Of a stretch of DNA of 33,035 bases, positions 1-8,494 are shown piece after piece; the first letter of the stretch is position 1; the number at the start of each line of letters is the position of its first letter. A program made the translations under genes and the position numbers. This DNA is from Mesostigma viride (taxonomy: Eukaryota; Streptophyta; Mesostigmatophyceae; Mesostigmatales; Mesostigmataceae): positions 1 through 33,035 of the forward strand of contig RPFO01001205.1 of NCBI GenBank assembly GCA_009746045.1. Reading direction: 5' to 3'. The notes below the pieces were generated by a model. That model was not told the DNA's origin. It was given only the letters and a program-made list of their open reading frames with translations, and did not search any database.

Positions 1-784
1 AGGAGGAGATACGTCCGTGTGAAGGCCCGGTCCCGGCATCCCAAGCAAACAACCGTGGCCCCAACCGCGGAATTCTCTGCGATCAACGTCCAACCGGCAC
101 CGGGTCGGTCGGATCGACAGCGTGAAGGTGAAGACCGCGAAATCACCAACCAGTCAGCGGGACTCGTCCTTGACCTCGGCGGGGGCGGCGGCCAACGGGT
201 GGAACCGTGGGCGTCTCAACAGTTGACGAACGCGAAAGCCCCCCCATTAAATAGCCCCCGCGGCGTTCGGCGAGCACCGTGACGGTGGCGAAGGACCTGA
301 CCCTGACCCAGCACGGCGGTTGGCAGCGCAAGGTGACCACCTCGGGCGGGCAATCTGGAGCTGACCCAGCGCGAGCGGGCACGGTGGCCGGTCAACGGGG
401 GCTCTGACGGCTTAGTAACACACCAGCACCGGCAACATGGTCGTGGGAGGTGGACCTGAAGGTGGCGGGCGTGCTCGAGAGACGAACGCCAGCGGAAACC
501 TCGAGGTCAGGACAAGAAACCGTGAAGCTAGCTACCAGCCCGGCTCTGCGCACGATCATGGACTTCCCTTCACCACAGCAGCGCCAACGCCGGTGGCCGC
601 GTACACATCAAAACGTCAGCGCATTCGCCGGTAACGACGTCCTGTCCAGCGGAGGGCCTTGAACTCAGCAACGACCCCAACTCGTCCCGTGCTTTCCTTC
701 TAGCTATACCCTTCAGCGTATAACCAGAACATTCCAAAGACCGTCGTCGACTGGGCCACGGAAAATGTCAAGTGGAATTTCCCG
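1..784 (+). pseudogene. Decayed N-terminal half of fibre-like protein, copy 1
   Basis: No open frame spans this stretch, but its DNA aligns by eye, in order, with about 2915-3460 of the next paralogue. Shared blocks include the region around a GTGAAGGTGAAGACCGCG string (near 122 and 2939), the AAGGACCTGACCCTGAC block (near 291 and 3089), and the GGTGGCGGGCGT block (near 461 and 3256). The match is broken by many small insertions, deletions and substitutions, so the beta-repeat shaft of this copy is no longer readable. The gene runs off the left edge of the window. Either this is real pseudogenisation after gene duplication, or it is a stretch of poor-quality assembly. The scattered indels would fit both. 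Confidence 0.75.
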
Positions 785-2203
785 ATGACCCTTGACCGCC
801 GGCCTGGGCCACCAGCACGGGCGGCAGGTATCAGTTCTTCGGTATCGAGAGTTTCAGCGACGCGCCTAACCAGGTTTTCAGTCGGCGATGTTCGTCTGTC
901 CGCCGTGAGCGGCGCACTGCGTCTCGACAGGATTTCCGCTGGCGTCTCGCAGCCCGTGGTTACCTCGGACAACGTCAACTTTTTGAACGCCGCTGGCACC
1001 TACCTGGTCAAGGTGGCTCTGTCCTACTCTGGCGGGGTTTGCACGGCCGCGTTCACCTACTCCAAGGATGGAGGGGCCACTGTGCCCATCACGTTCGGCG
1101 GCAGCCCCACGACCGTCGTGACCAACTCTTTCACCAGCAACCTGTCTAGCACGCTCGGCATCGGCAGCTATAGCGAGACGGCTAACCAGAACTGGTCGGT
1201 CGACTACTTCAAGGTGACCAAGGGCGTGGCCTCGACGAACGCGGCCTCTGACAGCGCCGGTCTGTACGTGGACGGCAGCTCGTCCTACTCGAGCCGCGCC
1301 CTCACATGGCACATGGGCGCCGGCGAGACCTCCCAGGACAAGGGAGACCACACTGGATCCTACTGGCACTTTGAGGGCGGGCAGCTCTTGCTATCTCGCA
1401 CCATCGCCGCCTCCGACCGCGAGGCGCCCGCCACCAACGTCAACCTCGCCTCTCTTGCCAGTGGCAGCGACGCGCTCCGGTGGGAGTTTTCCTCGGGCAA
1501 GGCCAGCACCGTCGGCAGCGCCACCTTCAGTGGCACCGGCACCGTCGCCGCCGGCGTGCTCAAGGAGTCCGGCTCCCAGTTCGACACCGTGTCCCCCAAC
1601 ATCACCGGCACCTTCTCCCTGATCGTCAAGGTCCTCCCCCAGTTCGACCTGTCCACACTGACCCTCTTGACCGACCTGATCGGGTACGGCTGGCTGCAGG
1701 TTCAGGTCTCGAGCGGGGGCTTCCTGACCTTCTCGGACGGCCTCAACGCCGCCATCGTCATGTCCACCCCCGTGCACGCCGAGCCGTTCACTCTGTGCAT
1801 CACCATGAGCGGGGCGGAGGTCAAGTTCTATCTGGACGGCGTCCTCGTGGCCTCCTCGACCAACGGCTCGCTGGGATCCAACCCGCAGCTGGTGTTGAAC
1901 GGTGCCGTCGTCGGCGACGTGTGGTACGATGACGTCCGCTTCGTCTCCGGCCAGGCGCTCGTCAACGCCAACACCATGCTGTACGGTTGGAAGGAGATGT
2001 ATGCCGCCGACCAGACCGTCACGTACGGGTTCCGCATCGCCAACAACGAGGGGCTGCAACTCGTCAAGGTGCGCGGGTCGGGCGGCAGCAACGGGTGGGT
2101 CGGGATCAACCCCGCCCCGAACACCGTGACCTCCGGCAACAGCATGGGCGCCATCGGGGCCGCAACCGCCGCCGTCATCACCGAGAGCCAGATGTCGTAT
2201 TAG
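785..2203 (+). CDS. Fibre-like surface protein copy 1, C-terminal half (remnant)
   Basis: This 472-residue frame matches the C-terminal half of the two downstream paralogues. Similarity is clear from about residue 34 (GDVRL, then DNVNFLNAAGTY). It continues through a Ser-rich block with the GETSQDKG and YWHFEGGQLLLSRTI motifs (about residues 160-210), a LamG/concanavalin-like segment, and the C-terminal block LYGWKEMYAA...TVTYGFRI (from about residue 399). The first 30 or so residues have no counterpart, so the annotated ATG is only the first one in the surviving frame. The shaft that should precede it is decayed. The role is inferred to be a virion surface fibre or adhesin, from the repetitive beta-rich architecture and the capsid gene neighbourhood. 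I recognise no named family. The protein is probably not made in functional form. Confidence 0.6.
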   Translation: MTLDRRPGPPARAAGISSSVSRVSATRLTRFSVGDVRLSAVSGALRLDRISAGVSQPVVTSDNVNFLNAAGTYLVKVALSYSGGVCTAAFTYSKDGGATVPITFGGSPTTVVTNSFTSNLSSTLGIGSYSETANQNWSVDYFKVTKGVASTNAASDSAGLYVDGSSSYSSRALTWHMGAGETSQDKGDHTGSYWHFEGGQLLLSRTIAASDREAPATNVNLASLASGSDALRWEFSSGKASTVGSATFSGTGTVAAGVLKESGSQFDTVSPNITGTFSLIVKVLPQFDLSTLTLLTDLIGYGWLQVQVSSGGFLTFSDGLNAAIVMSTPVHAEPFTLCITMSGAEVKFYLDGVLVASSTNGSLGSNPQLVLNGAVVGDVWYDDVRFVSGQALVNANTMLYGWKEMYAADQTVTYGFRIANNEGLQLVKVRGSGGSNGWVGINPAPNTVTSGNSMGAIGAATAAVITESQMSY

Positions 2204-2246
2204 AGAATGACGGATAGAGCGGCACCATATATTTTCTGTACTTCAA

Positions 2247-2258
2247 GTATACGCGAAT
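2247..2258 (+). promoter_or_regulatory. Putative late promoter element GTATACGCGAAT before fibre copy 2
   Basis: The 12-mer GTATACGCGAAT lies 5 nt upstream of the ATG at 2264. It recurs exactly at 25964-25975, 3 nt upstream of an MCP start, and in shorter form (GTATACG) at 30831 before another MCP. Its position next to start codons of structural genes suggests a shared viral late promoter. This is inference from recurrence only. Confidence 0.4.
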
Positions 2259-2263
2259 AAAAA

Positions 2264-3466
2264 ATGGCCACGTCGCTGGACAAACTCAAAATTGCTCGTT
2301 TCGGAAAACTGCACGCGACCGATCTGATGGGCGATCTGAAACCGGATGCGAGCGTCAAGGACCTGGTATTCAAGGCGCAGGACAGCATCCTAGTAAAGCC
2401 CAACAAGGGGATGGGCGCAGACGCGTTGAAAAAGTTCAAGGTCATCGGGACGGCGGACATCGACGGGGCGCTGCAGGTCGACAACGTCACGCTGGATGGC
2501 AACACGGTCAGCACGGTCTCCGGCAATCTCGCCCTGTCCTCCCACGCGGGGACTGTGCGGGTCTCGGACGTGGTGATGACCGCCGCCGCCTTGGCTCCCT
2601 CCTCCGATGTCGATATTTCCATCACGGGAGGCGCGACCAAGTCGGTCCTCGTGGAGGGCGTCAAGTTCACCGACAACGCGGTCACCACCTCGAGCGGCAC
2701 TTTGGCCATCAGCTCAGCGGGGTCCTCCGCGGCCGCCCTCAAGCTGGGCGGCGTCACTGTAACAGACGCATCTCTGTCCGCATCGAAAACCGATCTCAAC
2801 ATGAACTTGGTTTCGAACGGCACCGGCGCCGTCCTGGTGGACAACGTCCGAGTCAAGACGTCCGGCATCAGCAACAACGTGGCCGATGCGGATCTTTCCA
2901 TCACCTCGAACGGCACCGGTTCGGTTACCGTGGATAGCGTGAAGGTGAAGACCGCGGGCATCACCACCAGCAGCGGGACTCTGTCCCTGACATCGTCCGG
3001 GTCGGCGGCCAACCGCGTGGATGTGGGCGGGATCTCCGTGACCAATGCCACGATGAGCGCCGTGTCGTCGTCCACGGTGGCGGTGACCAAGGACCTGACC
3101 CTGACGAGCACGGCAGGCGGCAGCGGCAAAGTGACGACCAGTGCGGGCAATCTCGAGCTGACGAGCGCAAGCGGCACGGTGGCCGTCGCAGGAGCCCTTA
3201 CGAGCTCCAACACGATCACCAGCGCCGGGAACGCGGTGGCGGGAGGGGATGTGAAGGTGGCGGGCGTTCTCGAGAGCACGAACGCGACCGGGAATCTCGA
3301 AATCGTGGACAAAACCGTGAAGTTGGGATACCAGACCGGGTCAAACCCACTCATGAACTTCCAATTCTCGAGCCGAACGGCCAACACGACTCCCAATTCG
3401 GCATCAAACGCCATTACCGTGGCTAATATCGCCGGTTCTGCGAGCATCACGGGGGGGCCCTCGTGA
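2264..3466 (+). CDS. Fibre-like protein copy 2, N-terminal part (shaft)
   Basis: This 400-residue frame begins with an N-terminal cap also present in copy 3 (shared pattern AS.KDL..KAQ..I...PN.GMG, about residues 28-52). It then runs through alternating short beta-strand repeats of the type V..V...D..VSTxSGxLxLxSxxGTV, rich in Ser, Thr, Val and Gly, as expected of a parallel-beta or trimeric fibre shaft. No signal peptide or membrane segment is visible. The frame stops at TGA 3464-3466, just after a G7 run (3451-3457). The overlapping -1 frame carries the expected C-terminal half. Copy 3 has both halves in one frame, so this is one gene with a one-base frame break, or one read through by frameshifting. 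The function as a virion fibre is inferred. Confidence 0.75.
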   Translation: MATSLDKLKIARFGKLHATDLMGDLKPDASVKDLVFKAQDSILVKPNKGMGADALKKFKVIGTADIDGALQVDNVTLDGNTVSTVSGNLALSSHAGTVRVSDVVMTAAALAPSSDVDISITGGATKSVLVEGVKFTDNAVTTSSGTLAISSAGSSAAALKLGGVTVTDASLSASKTDLNMNLVSNGTGAVLVDNVRVKTSGISNNVADADLSITSNGTGSVTVDSVKVKTAGITTSSGTLSLTSSGSAANRVDVGGISVTNATMSAVSSSTVAVTKDLTLTSTAGGSGKVTTSAGNLELTSASGTVAVAGALTSSNTITSAGNAVAGGDVKVAGVLESTNATGNLEIVDKTVKLGYQTGSNPLMNFQFSSRTANTTPNSASNAITVANIAGSASITGGPS

Positions 3467-5724
3467 TTCCCACTTCGGGGACATCGGATTACGCGTATGT
3501 GTCGAACGTCCCGTTAAGTCTGTTAAATTTGAGCACCGACAACGTCGAGATTGAGTTTTCGGTCACGATCACGTCCGCCCTCACCAACACCTCTGGCAAA
3601 TGTCCTTTGGTTTATATCGACAACTTTACGCCCACGCCTAGTCAATTATACGTCCGATTCTTCGTGGTACCAGGCGGCAAGTTGAGGGTCGAGCACAGCG
3701 CGAACGTGGAATCGGACGCGGTCAATTTTATGAACGCGGCCGGTACGTATTTGATTAAATTATCGTTCAATTGGTCAGGAGGGGTTTGTTTGGCCTCGTT
3801 CACGTATTCCAAGGACGGAGGGCCTACTATTCCCATCAGGTTTTCAGGTGTTCCCACTCTGAACCTGACGACGAGACTGTCAAACTCCGCATACAGCAAT
3901 TTCTCGTTCGGAAACGTCACTTACGGCAACGCTCCCAATCAAACATACTCGTACGACTACTTCAGAGTTACAAAAGGTGCGTCCGCCACGAACCTGTCGT
4001 CGGACAACGCGGGGTTGTACGTGGACGGCAGCTCGTCGTACTCGAGTCGCGCGCTGACGTGGCACGCGGGCGCCGGCGAGACCTCGCAAGACAAGGGGGA
4101 CAACACCGGCTCCTACTGGCACTTCGAGGGCGGGCAGCTCTTGCTGTCCCGCACCATCGCCGCCGCCGACCGCGAGGCGCCCGGAACCGAGATGAATCTC
4201 GCCGCTCTGGCGTCGGGGTCCGACGACGCGCGGTGGGAATTCAACACGAACGCCGTGTCCGAGGTCGGGGGCAAGACCTTGACGCTCGTGTCCGGGGCCA
4301 CTGTTTCCGGCGGCGTCCTGCGTTTGAACGACTCGGGGACGCAGAGTGCCACGTGCGCCGCGTCCCTCCCCAACGGCACGTTCTCCATCATGGCGAAGGT
4401 GACCCCCGGGGCGGACCTGTCCTCGACGGCAGCCAATGACATGGTCTTGGCGTCGTACGGAGGGGCGGGCTCCGGCTCCAACACCGCGTGGCTGGGAAGG
4501 TGGTTCGACGACCCCAACAATCTGACGAGCGTGGCCAACACGGGGACGGGCACGAGCGGGTCGTTCGTCGGCGTGACAGCCGTCAGTGGCGCAGTGACGT
4601 GTCCCGCACAGAGCTCGAACACCCGTTACGTCCAAATGACCGATCTCAACACGACCGGAGCCACCGCCAACGATGGGTACGGAGAGTGGACGGTGGAAGC
4701 TCGAGTGAAGACGAGTTTGATTGGGAACACTGGTTCTTTTAACGTCTTCTGGATCGGAGACGATTATGCCGGTTCCGGCAACGGTGCGCGAATCAGCATC
4801 CATTGCTCCAATACCGTTCTGTACCTCGGCACCGAGGACAGTGGTGGGCTGGGAGATCGTCTTCTCCGTGTCCCGTTCGCGTATCTCGAAGCTCTCACGA
4901 GCGCCGGTAACACTCCTACCAACGGTGCCTATCACAAGTACCGCCTTCTACGGAAGTCGTACACCGCCGGGACGCAAACCTCCGACCCGCGCGACCTCTT
5001 CAGTCTCTGGTATGACGACGTCGAGGTAAGCTTGCAGGTCGGTGTGAACAACGTGACCCTTACAAACCTGATTATGAGAAACACCGTGATCAAGGCGGCC
5101 GACGCGTACCTCCGGATCGGGGGTACCACTCGCCAGCCGTCTGGGCAGGAGGTCACTGTGGATTACGTCAGCTTCCGTAACGCCGCGGTCGCGGCATCCG
5201 CGCTCACGCGCGTGACGGTGACCAATGGCGGATGCTTGACCCTCACGGACGGAACCGCCTCTGTCCAGACGTCGCCGGTCGTGGGGGAGACCCCGTTCTC
5301 CATGGCCATCGTGCGTGACGGCAGCCTTTCGTCGACACGTCTGTACGTGGACGGCGTGCTGTCGGCCACGATCGCTTCGTCGGTGGACGTGGGTGCTCTG
5401 CCCACACTGACCCTGGGTCCCGGCAAGGCGCAGTCCGGCTACTCGTTGTGGTTCGACGACGTGCGTGTCAAGAACGCGGCGATCACGGACGCGAATACCC
5501 AGCTGTACGGATGGAAGGAGATGTACGCCGCCAGTCAGACCGTCACCTACGGTTTCCGCATCTCCAACAACGAGGGGCTGCAACTCGTCAAGGTGTGCGG
5601 GTCGGGTGGCGGCGGGTGGGTCGGGCTCAACCCCGCCCCGAACACCGTGACCTGGGGGAACAGCATGGGCGCCGTCGGGTCCGCCCCCGCCTCCGTCCTC
5701 GTCGAGAGCCAAATGTCCTTCTGA
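3463..5724 (+). CDS. Fibre-like protein copy 2, C-terminal part with inserted LamG-like module
   Basis: This is the -1 continuation of the frame ending at 3466. The GTG at 3463 is only the first possible start in this frame and is unlikely to be used independently. It contains a first beta-sandwich segment (DNVEIEF... to SYDYFRVTKG, about residues 26-175). Next comes the conserved GETSQDKG/YWHFEGGQLLLSRTI block (near 210-240). An extra module of about 250 residues (about 333-580, nt 4460-5205) is absent from copies 1 and 3. It has the concanavalin/LamG hallmarks WTVEARVKT, LWYDDVEV, YLRIGG and VDYVSFRNA. The shared tail LYGWKEMYAASQTVTYGFRI follows. Codon use is more AT-rich at 3470-3970 and 4640-5200 than around the conserved block. 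A glycan-binding surface role is inferred. Confidence 0.75.
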   Translation: MIPTSGTSDYAYVSNVPLSLLNLSTDNVEIEFSVTITSALTNTSGKCPLVYIDNFTPTPSQLYVRFFVVPGGKLRVEHSANVESDAVNFMNAAGTYLIKLSFNWSGGVCLASFTYSKDGGPTIPIRFSGVPTLNLTTRLSNSAYSNFSFGNVTYGNAPNQTYSYDYFRVTKGASATNLSSDNAGLYVDGSSSYSSRALTWHAGAGETSQDKGDNTGSYWHFEGGQLLLSRTIAAADREAPGTEMNLAALASGSDDARWEFNTNAVSEVGGKTLTLVSGATVSGGVLRLNDSGTQSATCAASLPNGTFSIMAKVTPGADLSSTAANDMVLASYGGAGSGSNTAWLGRWFDDPNNLTSVANTGTGTSGSFVGVTAVSGAVTCPAQSSNTRYVQMTDLNTTGATANDGYGEWTVEARVKTSLIGNTGSFNVFWIGDDYAGSGNGARISIHCSNTVLYLGTEDSGGLGDRLLRVPFAYLEALTSAGNTPTNGAYHKYRLLRKSYTAGTQTSDPRDLFSLWYDDVEVSLQVGVNNVTLTNLIMRNTVIKAADAYLRIGGTTRQPSGQEVTVDYVSFRNAAVAASALTRVTVTNGGCLTLTDGTASVQTSPVVGETPFSMAIVRDGSLSSTRLYVDGVLSATIASSVDVGALPTLTLGPGKAQSGYSLWFDDVRVKNAAITDANTQLYGWKEMYAASQTVTYGFRISNNEGLQLVKVCGSGGGGWVGLNPAPNTVTWGNSMGAVGSAPASVLVESQMSF

Positions 5725-5748
5725 AAGTAAAAATTATCTAAGCGAAAT

Positions 5749-5754
5749 GTATAC
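5749..5754 (+). promoter_or_regulatory. Short GTATAC element before fibre copy 3
   Basis: The palindrome GTATAC lies 13 nt upstream of the ATG at 5768, in a short AT-rich spacer (AAAATTATCT). It resembles the core of the GTATACGCGAAT element seen upstream of fibre copy 2 and two MCP genes. Six bases alone are weak evidence; the shared position relative to structural genes is what makes it worth noting. Confidence 0.25.
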
Positions 5755-5767
5755 CACATAGTCGATC

Positions 5768-8335
5768 ATGGCGTCCGTACTGCTTTGCGAGAACCTCGGG
5801 GCCTCCAAGTTCCGTCGCATGTTCACCAATGAGATCCTGGGTGACACGGCGACGAGCGCGAGCATGAAGGACCTCCTGATCAAGGCCCAAAATAACATCA
5901 TCATCCAGCCAAACTTTGGTATGGGTCCCAACGCCAGCAAGTCCTTCACCGTCGATGGGAACGCCACCGTCACTGGCACCCTGCGCACCAACGGTCTGAA
6001 TGGCATCAATAACAGCCTGACCGTCGAGAACGTCACTTTCCAGGACAGTTCCCTGACAGCGTCCGACAGCGTGTTGTCCCTCCGCGGTCAGACCAGTGTC
6101 CAGGTCGAGGATGTCGTCGTCAACAACAACGCCATGCAGCCCGCGACCGACGTGGACCTCGTCCTCTCCGCCGGCGCGACCAAGTCCGTGCTCGTCGAGG
6201 GCGTCAAGGTGACCGACAACGTCATCAGCACCTCCAACGGCGATCTGGACGTCACCTCCGCCTCCGGCGTCGTCCACATCGAGAATCTGTCCGTCGCCGA
6301 CGGCGCCGTGTCCACCACCTCCGGCCCCCTCACCCTGGCCTCCGCGGCCGGGACCGTGCAGGTCGAGGACGTCGTCTTCACCGACGCCGCCCTGTCCGTC
6401 GCCAGCGGCGACATGACCCTCACCGCCGGCGCCGGCGCCTCTGTCCATGTCGAGAACGTGACAGTCGCGGACGGCGCTGTCAGCACCTCCTCCGGCCCCC
6501 TCACCCTGGCCTCCGCGGCCGGGACCGTGCAGGTCGAGGACGTCGTCTTCGCCGACGCCGCCCTGTCCGTCGCCAGCGGTGATCTTTCCATCACCGCCGG
6601 CACCGGCGCCTCGGTCCGCGTCGAGGACGTGACCATCGCGGACGGTGCGGTCAGCACCGCCTCGGGCGCTCTGACTCTCGCCTCTGCTGCCGGCACCGTG
6701 CAGGTCGAGGACGTCGTCTTCACTGACGCGGCCATGTCCGTCGTCAGCGGGGACATCTCCATCACCGCCGGGTCGGGCGCCGCCGTCAAGGTGGAGAACG
6801 TGACCGTCGCGGACAACGCAGTCAGCACCGTCTCGGGCGCTCTGACTCTGAGCTCCAACGCCGGCACCGTGCAGGTCGAGGACGTCTTGTTCACCGACGC
6901 GGCCATGTCCGCGGTCGGCGACATCGATATGACCCTCACCGCGGGCGCCACCAAGTCCGTCATCATCGAGAACGTCAAGGTGACCGACAACACCGTCAGC
7001 ACCTCCGCCAACGGTCTCTCCATCACCTCCGCGTCCGGGACCGTCGCCGTCGAGGATGTGACCTTCACCGACAGCGCCCTCGCGACCGCGAACAACGTGC
7101 TGTCTCTGGACGCCGCCCAGTCCGTGGCCATCACCAAGGACCTCGTCCTCACCAGCACGGCCACCGGCAGCGGCAAGATCAACACCTCCGCGGGCATCCT
7201 GGAGCTCACCTCCGCCACCGGCGTCGTCAAGATTTCCGGCCAGCTGCAGGTGGACGGCGCGGTGAACAGCGTGACGACCACGGAGACCAACGTCGACGTC
7301 GTCGACAAGACCATGACTCTCGCCCACGTTGAGAACGGCACCGCCACCAACGCCAACGCCAACGGCGGTGGTATCTTCATGGACGGCAACTCCGCCTTCT
7401 CGGATCGTGCCATCACATGGCACATGGGCGAGGGGGAGACCTCCCAGGACAAGGGTGACCACACCGGCTCCTACTGGCACTTTGAGGGCGGTCAGCTGCT
7501 GTTCTCACGCACCATCGCCGAGGCCGACCGGTACGCTCCGGGCACGACTGTCCTCCTCTCCTCGCTCGCGTCCGGCTCGGACGACGTGCGTTGGGAGTTC
7601 AACTCCGGCGCCACCTCGGAGGTGGGCGCCAAGACGGTCACTCTGAACGGCGGCGCGTCCATCGTGGACGGCGTCTTGAAGATCAACGACTCCGGTCTTC
7701 AGAGCGCCTCGTGCTCCGACTCCCTTCCCAGCGGCACCTTCACCCTCGTGACCAAGGTGACCCCCAAGTCGGACCTGACGAGCTCGAGCGCGAACGGTCT
7801 CGTCCTGCTGTCGTACGGCACGACCACCGTCACCGTGACCAACGCCGGCCACCTCACCGTGTCCGACGGCACCACTTCGGCCCAGTCCTCCGCGGCCCTT
7901 CTGCAGGGCGTCGAGTCCTTCACCTTGGCCGTGGTCCGTGACGGCACCGCCACGACTCTGTACCTGAACGGCGTCCTGGTGGCGACCATCAGCGCGTCCG
8001 TCAACGTCGGCGCGTCGCCGACCCTGACCCTCGGCCCCGGCATGGCTCTGCCCGGGTACGCCATCTGGTACGACGACGTCCGCGTGAAGGCCGCGGCCCT
8101 CACCGCCGCCAACACCCAGCTGTACGGCTGGAAGGAGATGTACGCCCAGTCGCAGACCGTCACCTACGGTTTCCGCATCGGGAACGACGAGAGCATGCAG
8201 CTCGTGAAGATCCGCGGTTCCGGATCCCACAGTCGCGCGATGTCCAACCCGGCGCCCAATACCGTTACGAACAGCAACAACATGGGCGCCATCGGATCCA
8301 CTTCTCTCGACATCGTGTCCGAGTCGATGAACTGA
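5768..8335 (+). CDS. Fibre-like protein copy 3 (intact, 855 aa)
   Basis: This is the only intact member of the family here. It has an N-terminal cap (residues 1-70, SMKDLLIKAQNN and PNFGMGPNAS) and a shaft from about residue 85 to 520. The shaft is built from VEDVVFTDAALS-, SGPLTLASAAGTVQ- and AGAGASVHVENV-type rungs, which include four 57-residue units repeated at exact 171-bp spacing (nt 6320, 6491, 6662, 6833). The conserved block GETSQDKG/YWHFEGGQL follows near residues 555-580, then a LamG-like beta-sandwich (about 640-775, ending in AIWYDDVRVK) and the tail LYGWKEMYAQSQTVTYGFRI. No transmembrane segment is seen. Regular beta repeats plus a globular head are typical of viral and phage fibres. 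The specific receptor or partner is unknown, and I do not recognise a named family. Confidence 0.8.
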   Translation: MASVLLCENLGASKFRRMFTNEILGDTATSASMKDLLIKAQNNIIIQPNFGMGPNASKSFTVDGNATVTGTLRTNGLNGINNSLTVENVTFQDSSLTASDSVLSLRGQTSVQVEDVVVNNNAMQPATDVDLVLSAGATKSVLVEGVKVTDNVISTSNGDLDVTSASGVVHIENLSVADGAVSTTSGPLTLASAAGTVQVEDVVFTDAALSVASGDMTLTAGAGASVHVENVTVADGAVSTSSGPLTLASAAGTVQVEDVVFADAALSVASGDLSITAGTGASVRVEDVTIADGAVSTASGALTLASAAGTVQVEDVVFTDAAMSVVSGDISITAGSGAAVKVENVTVADNAVSTVSGALTLSSNAGTVQVEDVLFTDAAMSAVGDIDMTLTAGATKSVIIENVKVTDNTVSTSANGLSITSASGTVAVEDVTFTDSALATANNVLSLDAAQSVAITKDLVLTSTATGSGKINTSAGILELTSATGVVKISGQLQVDGAVNSVTTTETNVDVVDKTMTLAHVENGTATNANANGGGIFMDGNSAFSDRAITWHMGEGETSQDKGDHTGSYWHFEGGQLLFSRTIAEADRYAPGTTVLLSSLASGSDDVRWEFNSGATSEVGAKTVTLNGGASIVDGVLKINDSGLQSASCSDSLPSGTFTLVTKVTPKSDLTSSSANGLVLLSYGTTTVTVTNAGHLTVSDGTTSAQSSAALLQGVESFTLAVVRDGTATTLYLNGVLVATISASVNVGASPTLTLGPGMALPGYAIWYDDVRVKAAALTAANTQLYGWKEMYAQSQTVTYGFRIGNDESMQLVKIRGSGSHSRAMSNPAPNTVTNSNNMGAIGSTSLDIVSESMN
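6270..6953 (+). repeat. Four 171-bp in-frame tandem repeats in fibre shaft
   Basis: The segment starting TCCGGCCCCCTCACCCTGG at 6320 recurs at 6491, and in diverged form (TCGGGCGCTCTGACTCT) at 6662 and 6833, always 171 bp apart, i.e. 57 codons. The stretch GTGCAGGTCGAGGACGTC is kept in each copy. Exact spacing with in-frame units indicates internal duplication that lengthens the fibre shaft. Confidence 0.8.
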
Positions 8336-8425
8336 GGAGGGCCAATTCTGACCGACCGATCGGCCGACGTGTCGTCTTAACTTGCTGATCGTGTCGTTTA
8401 ACTTAATAAAATGTCGGTGAGGACA

Positions 8426-8494
8426 AATATAAAAAGAGGGGTGTGGGCCTGTGGCGTCCTCCCTCTCTCTCTCTCTCTCTCTTGCAGTCCCACC
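8426..8494 (+). promoter_or_regulatory. TATA-like box and (CT)n leader of the interrupted gene
   Basis: AATATAAAAAG (about 8427-8437) lies about 60 nt upstream of the ATG at 8495 and could be a TATA-like promoter. Between them is a (CT)10-type tract ending in TTGCAG (to 8486), which also resembles a eukaryotic 3' splice site. A GGTGAGG string at 8414 could be a donor for a 5'-UTR intron of about 70 nt. Splicing is speculative. Confidence 0.3.

Noticed and set aside
6270-6953. Regular repeats considered as CRISPR or satellite
   Set aside because: The 171-bp unit is in frame within a continuous coding sequence and has no spacer structure.
5738-7480. Very long minus-strand frames (580 and 458 codons) opposite fibre copy 3
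   Set aside because: They follow the 171-bp repeats of the plus-strand gene in GC-rich DNA, encode repetitive Gly/Asp/His or Ser/Thr strings and have no domain. They are mirror frames.
8411-8494. Upstream in-frame ATG at 8411 as the start of the interrupted gene
   Set aside because: It would translate the (CT)n microsatellite into Leu-Ser repeats and overlaps the TATA-like box; ATG 8495 is more credible.
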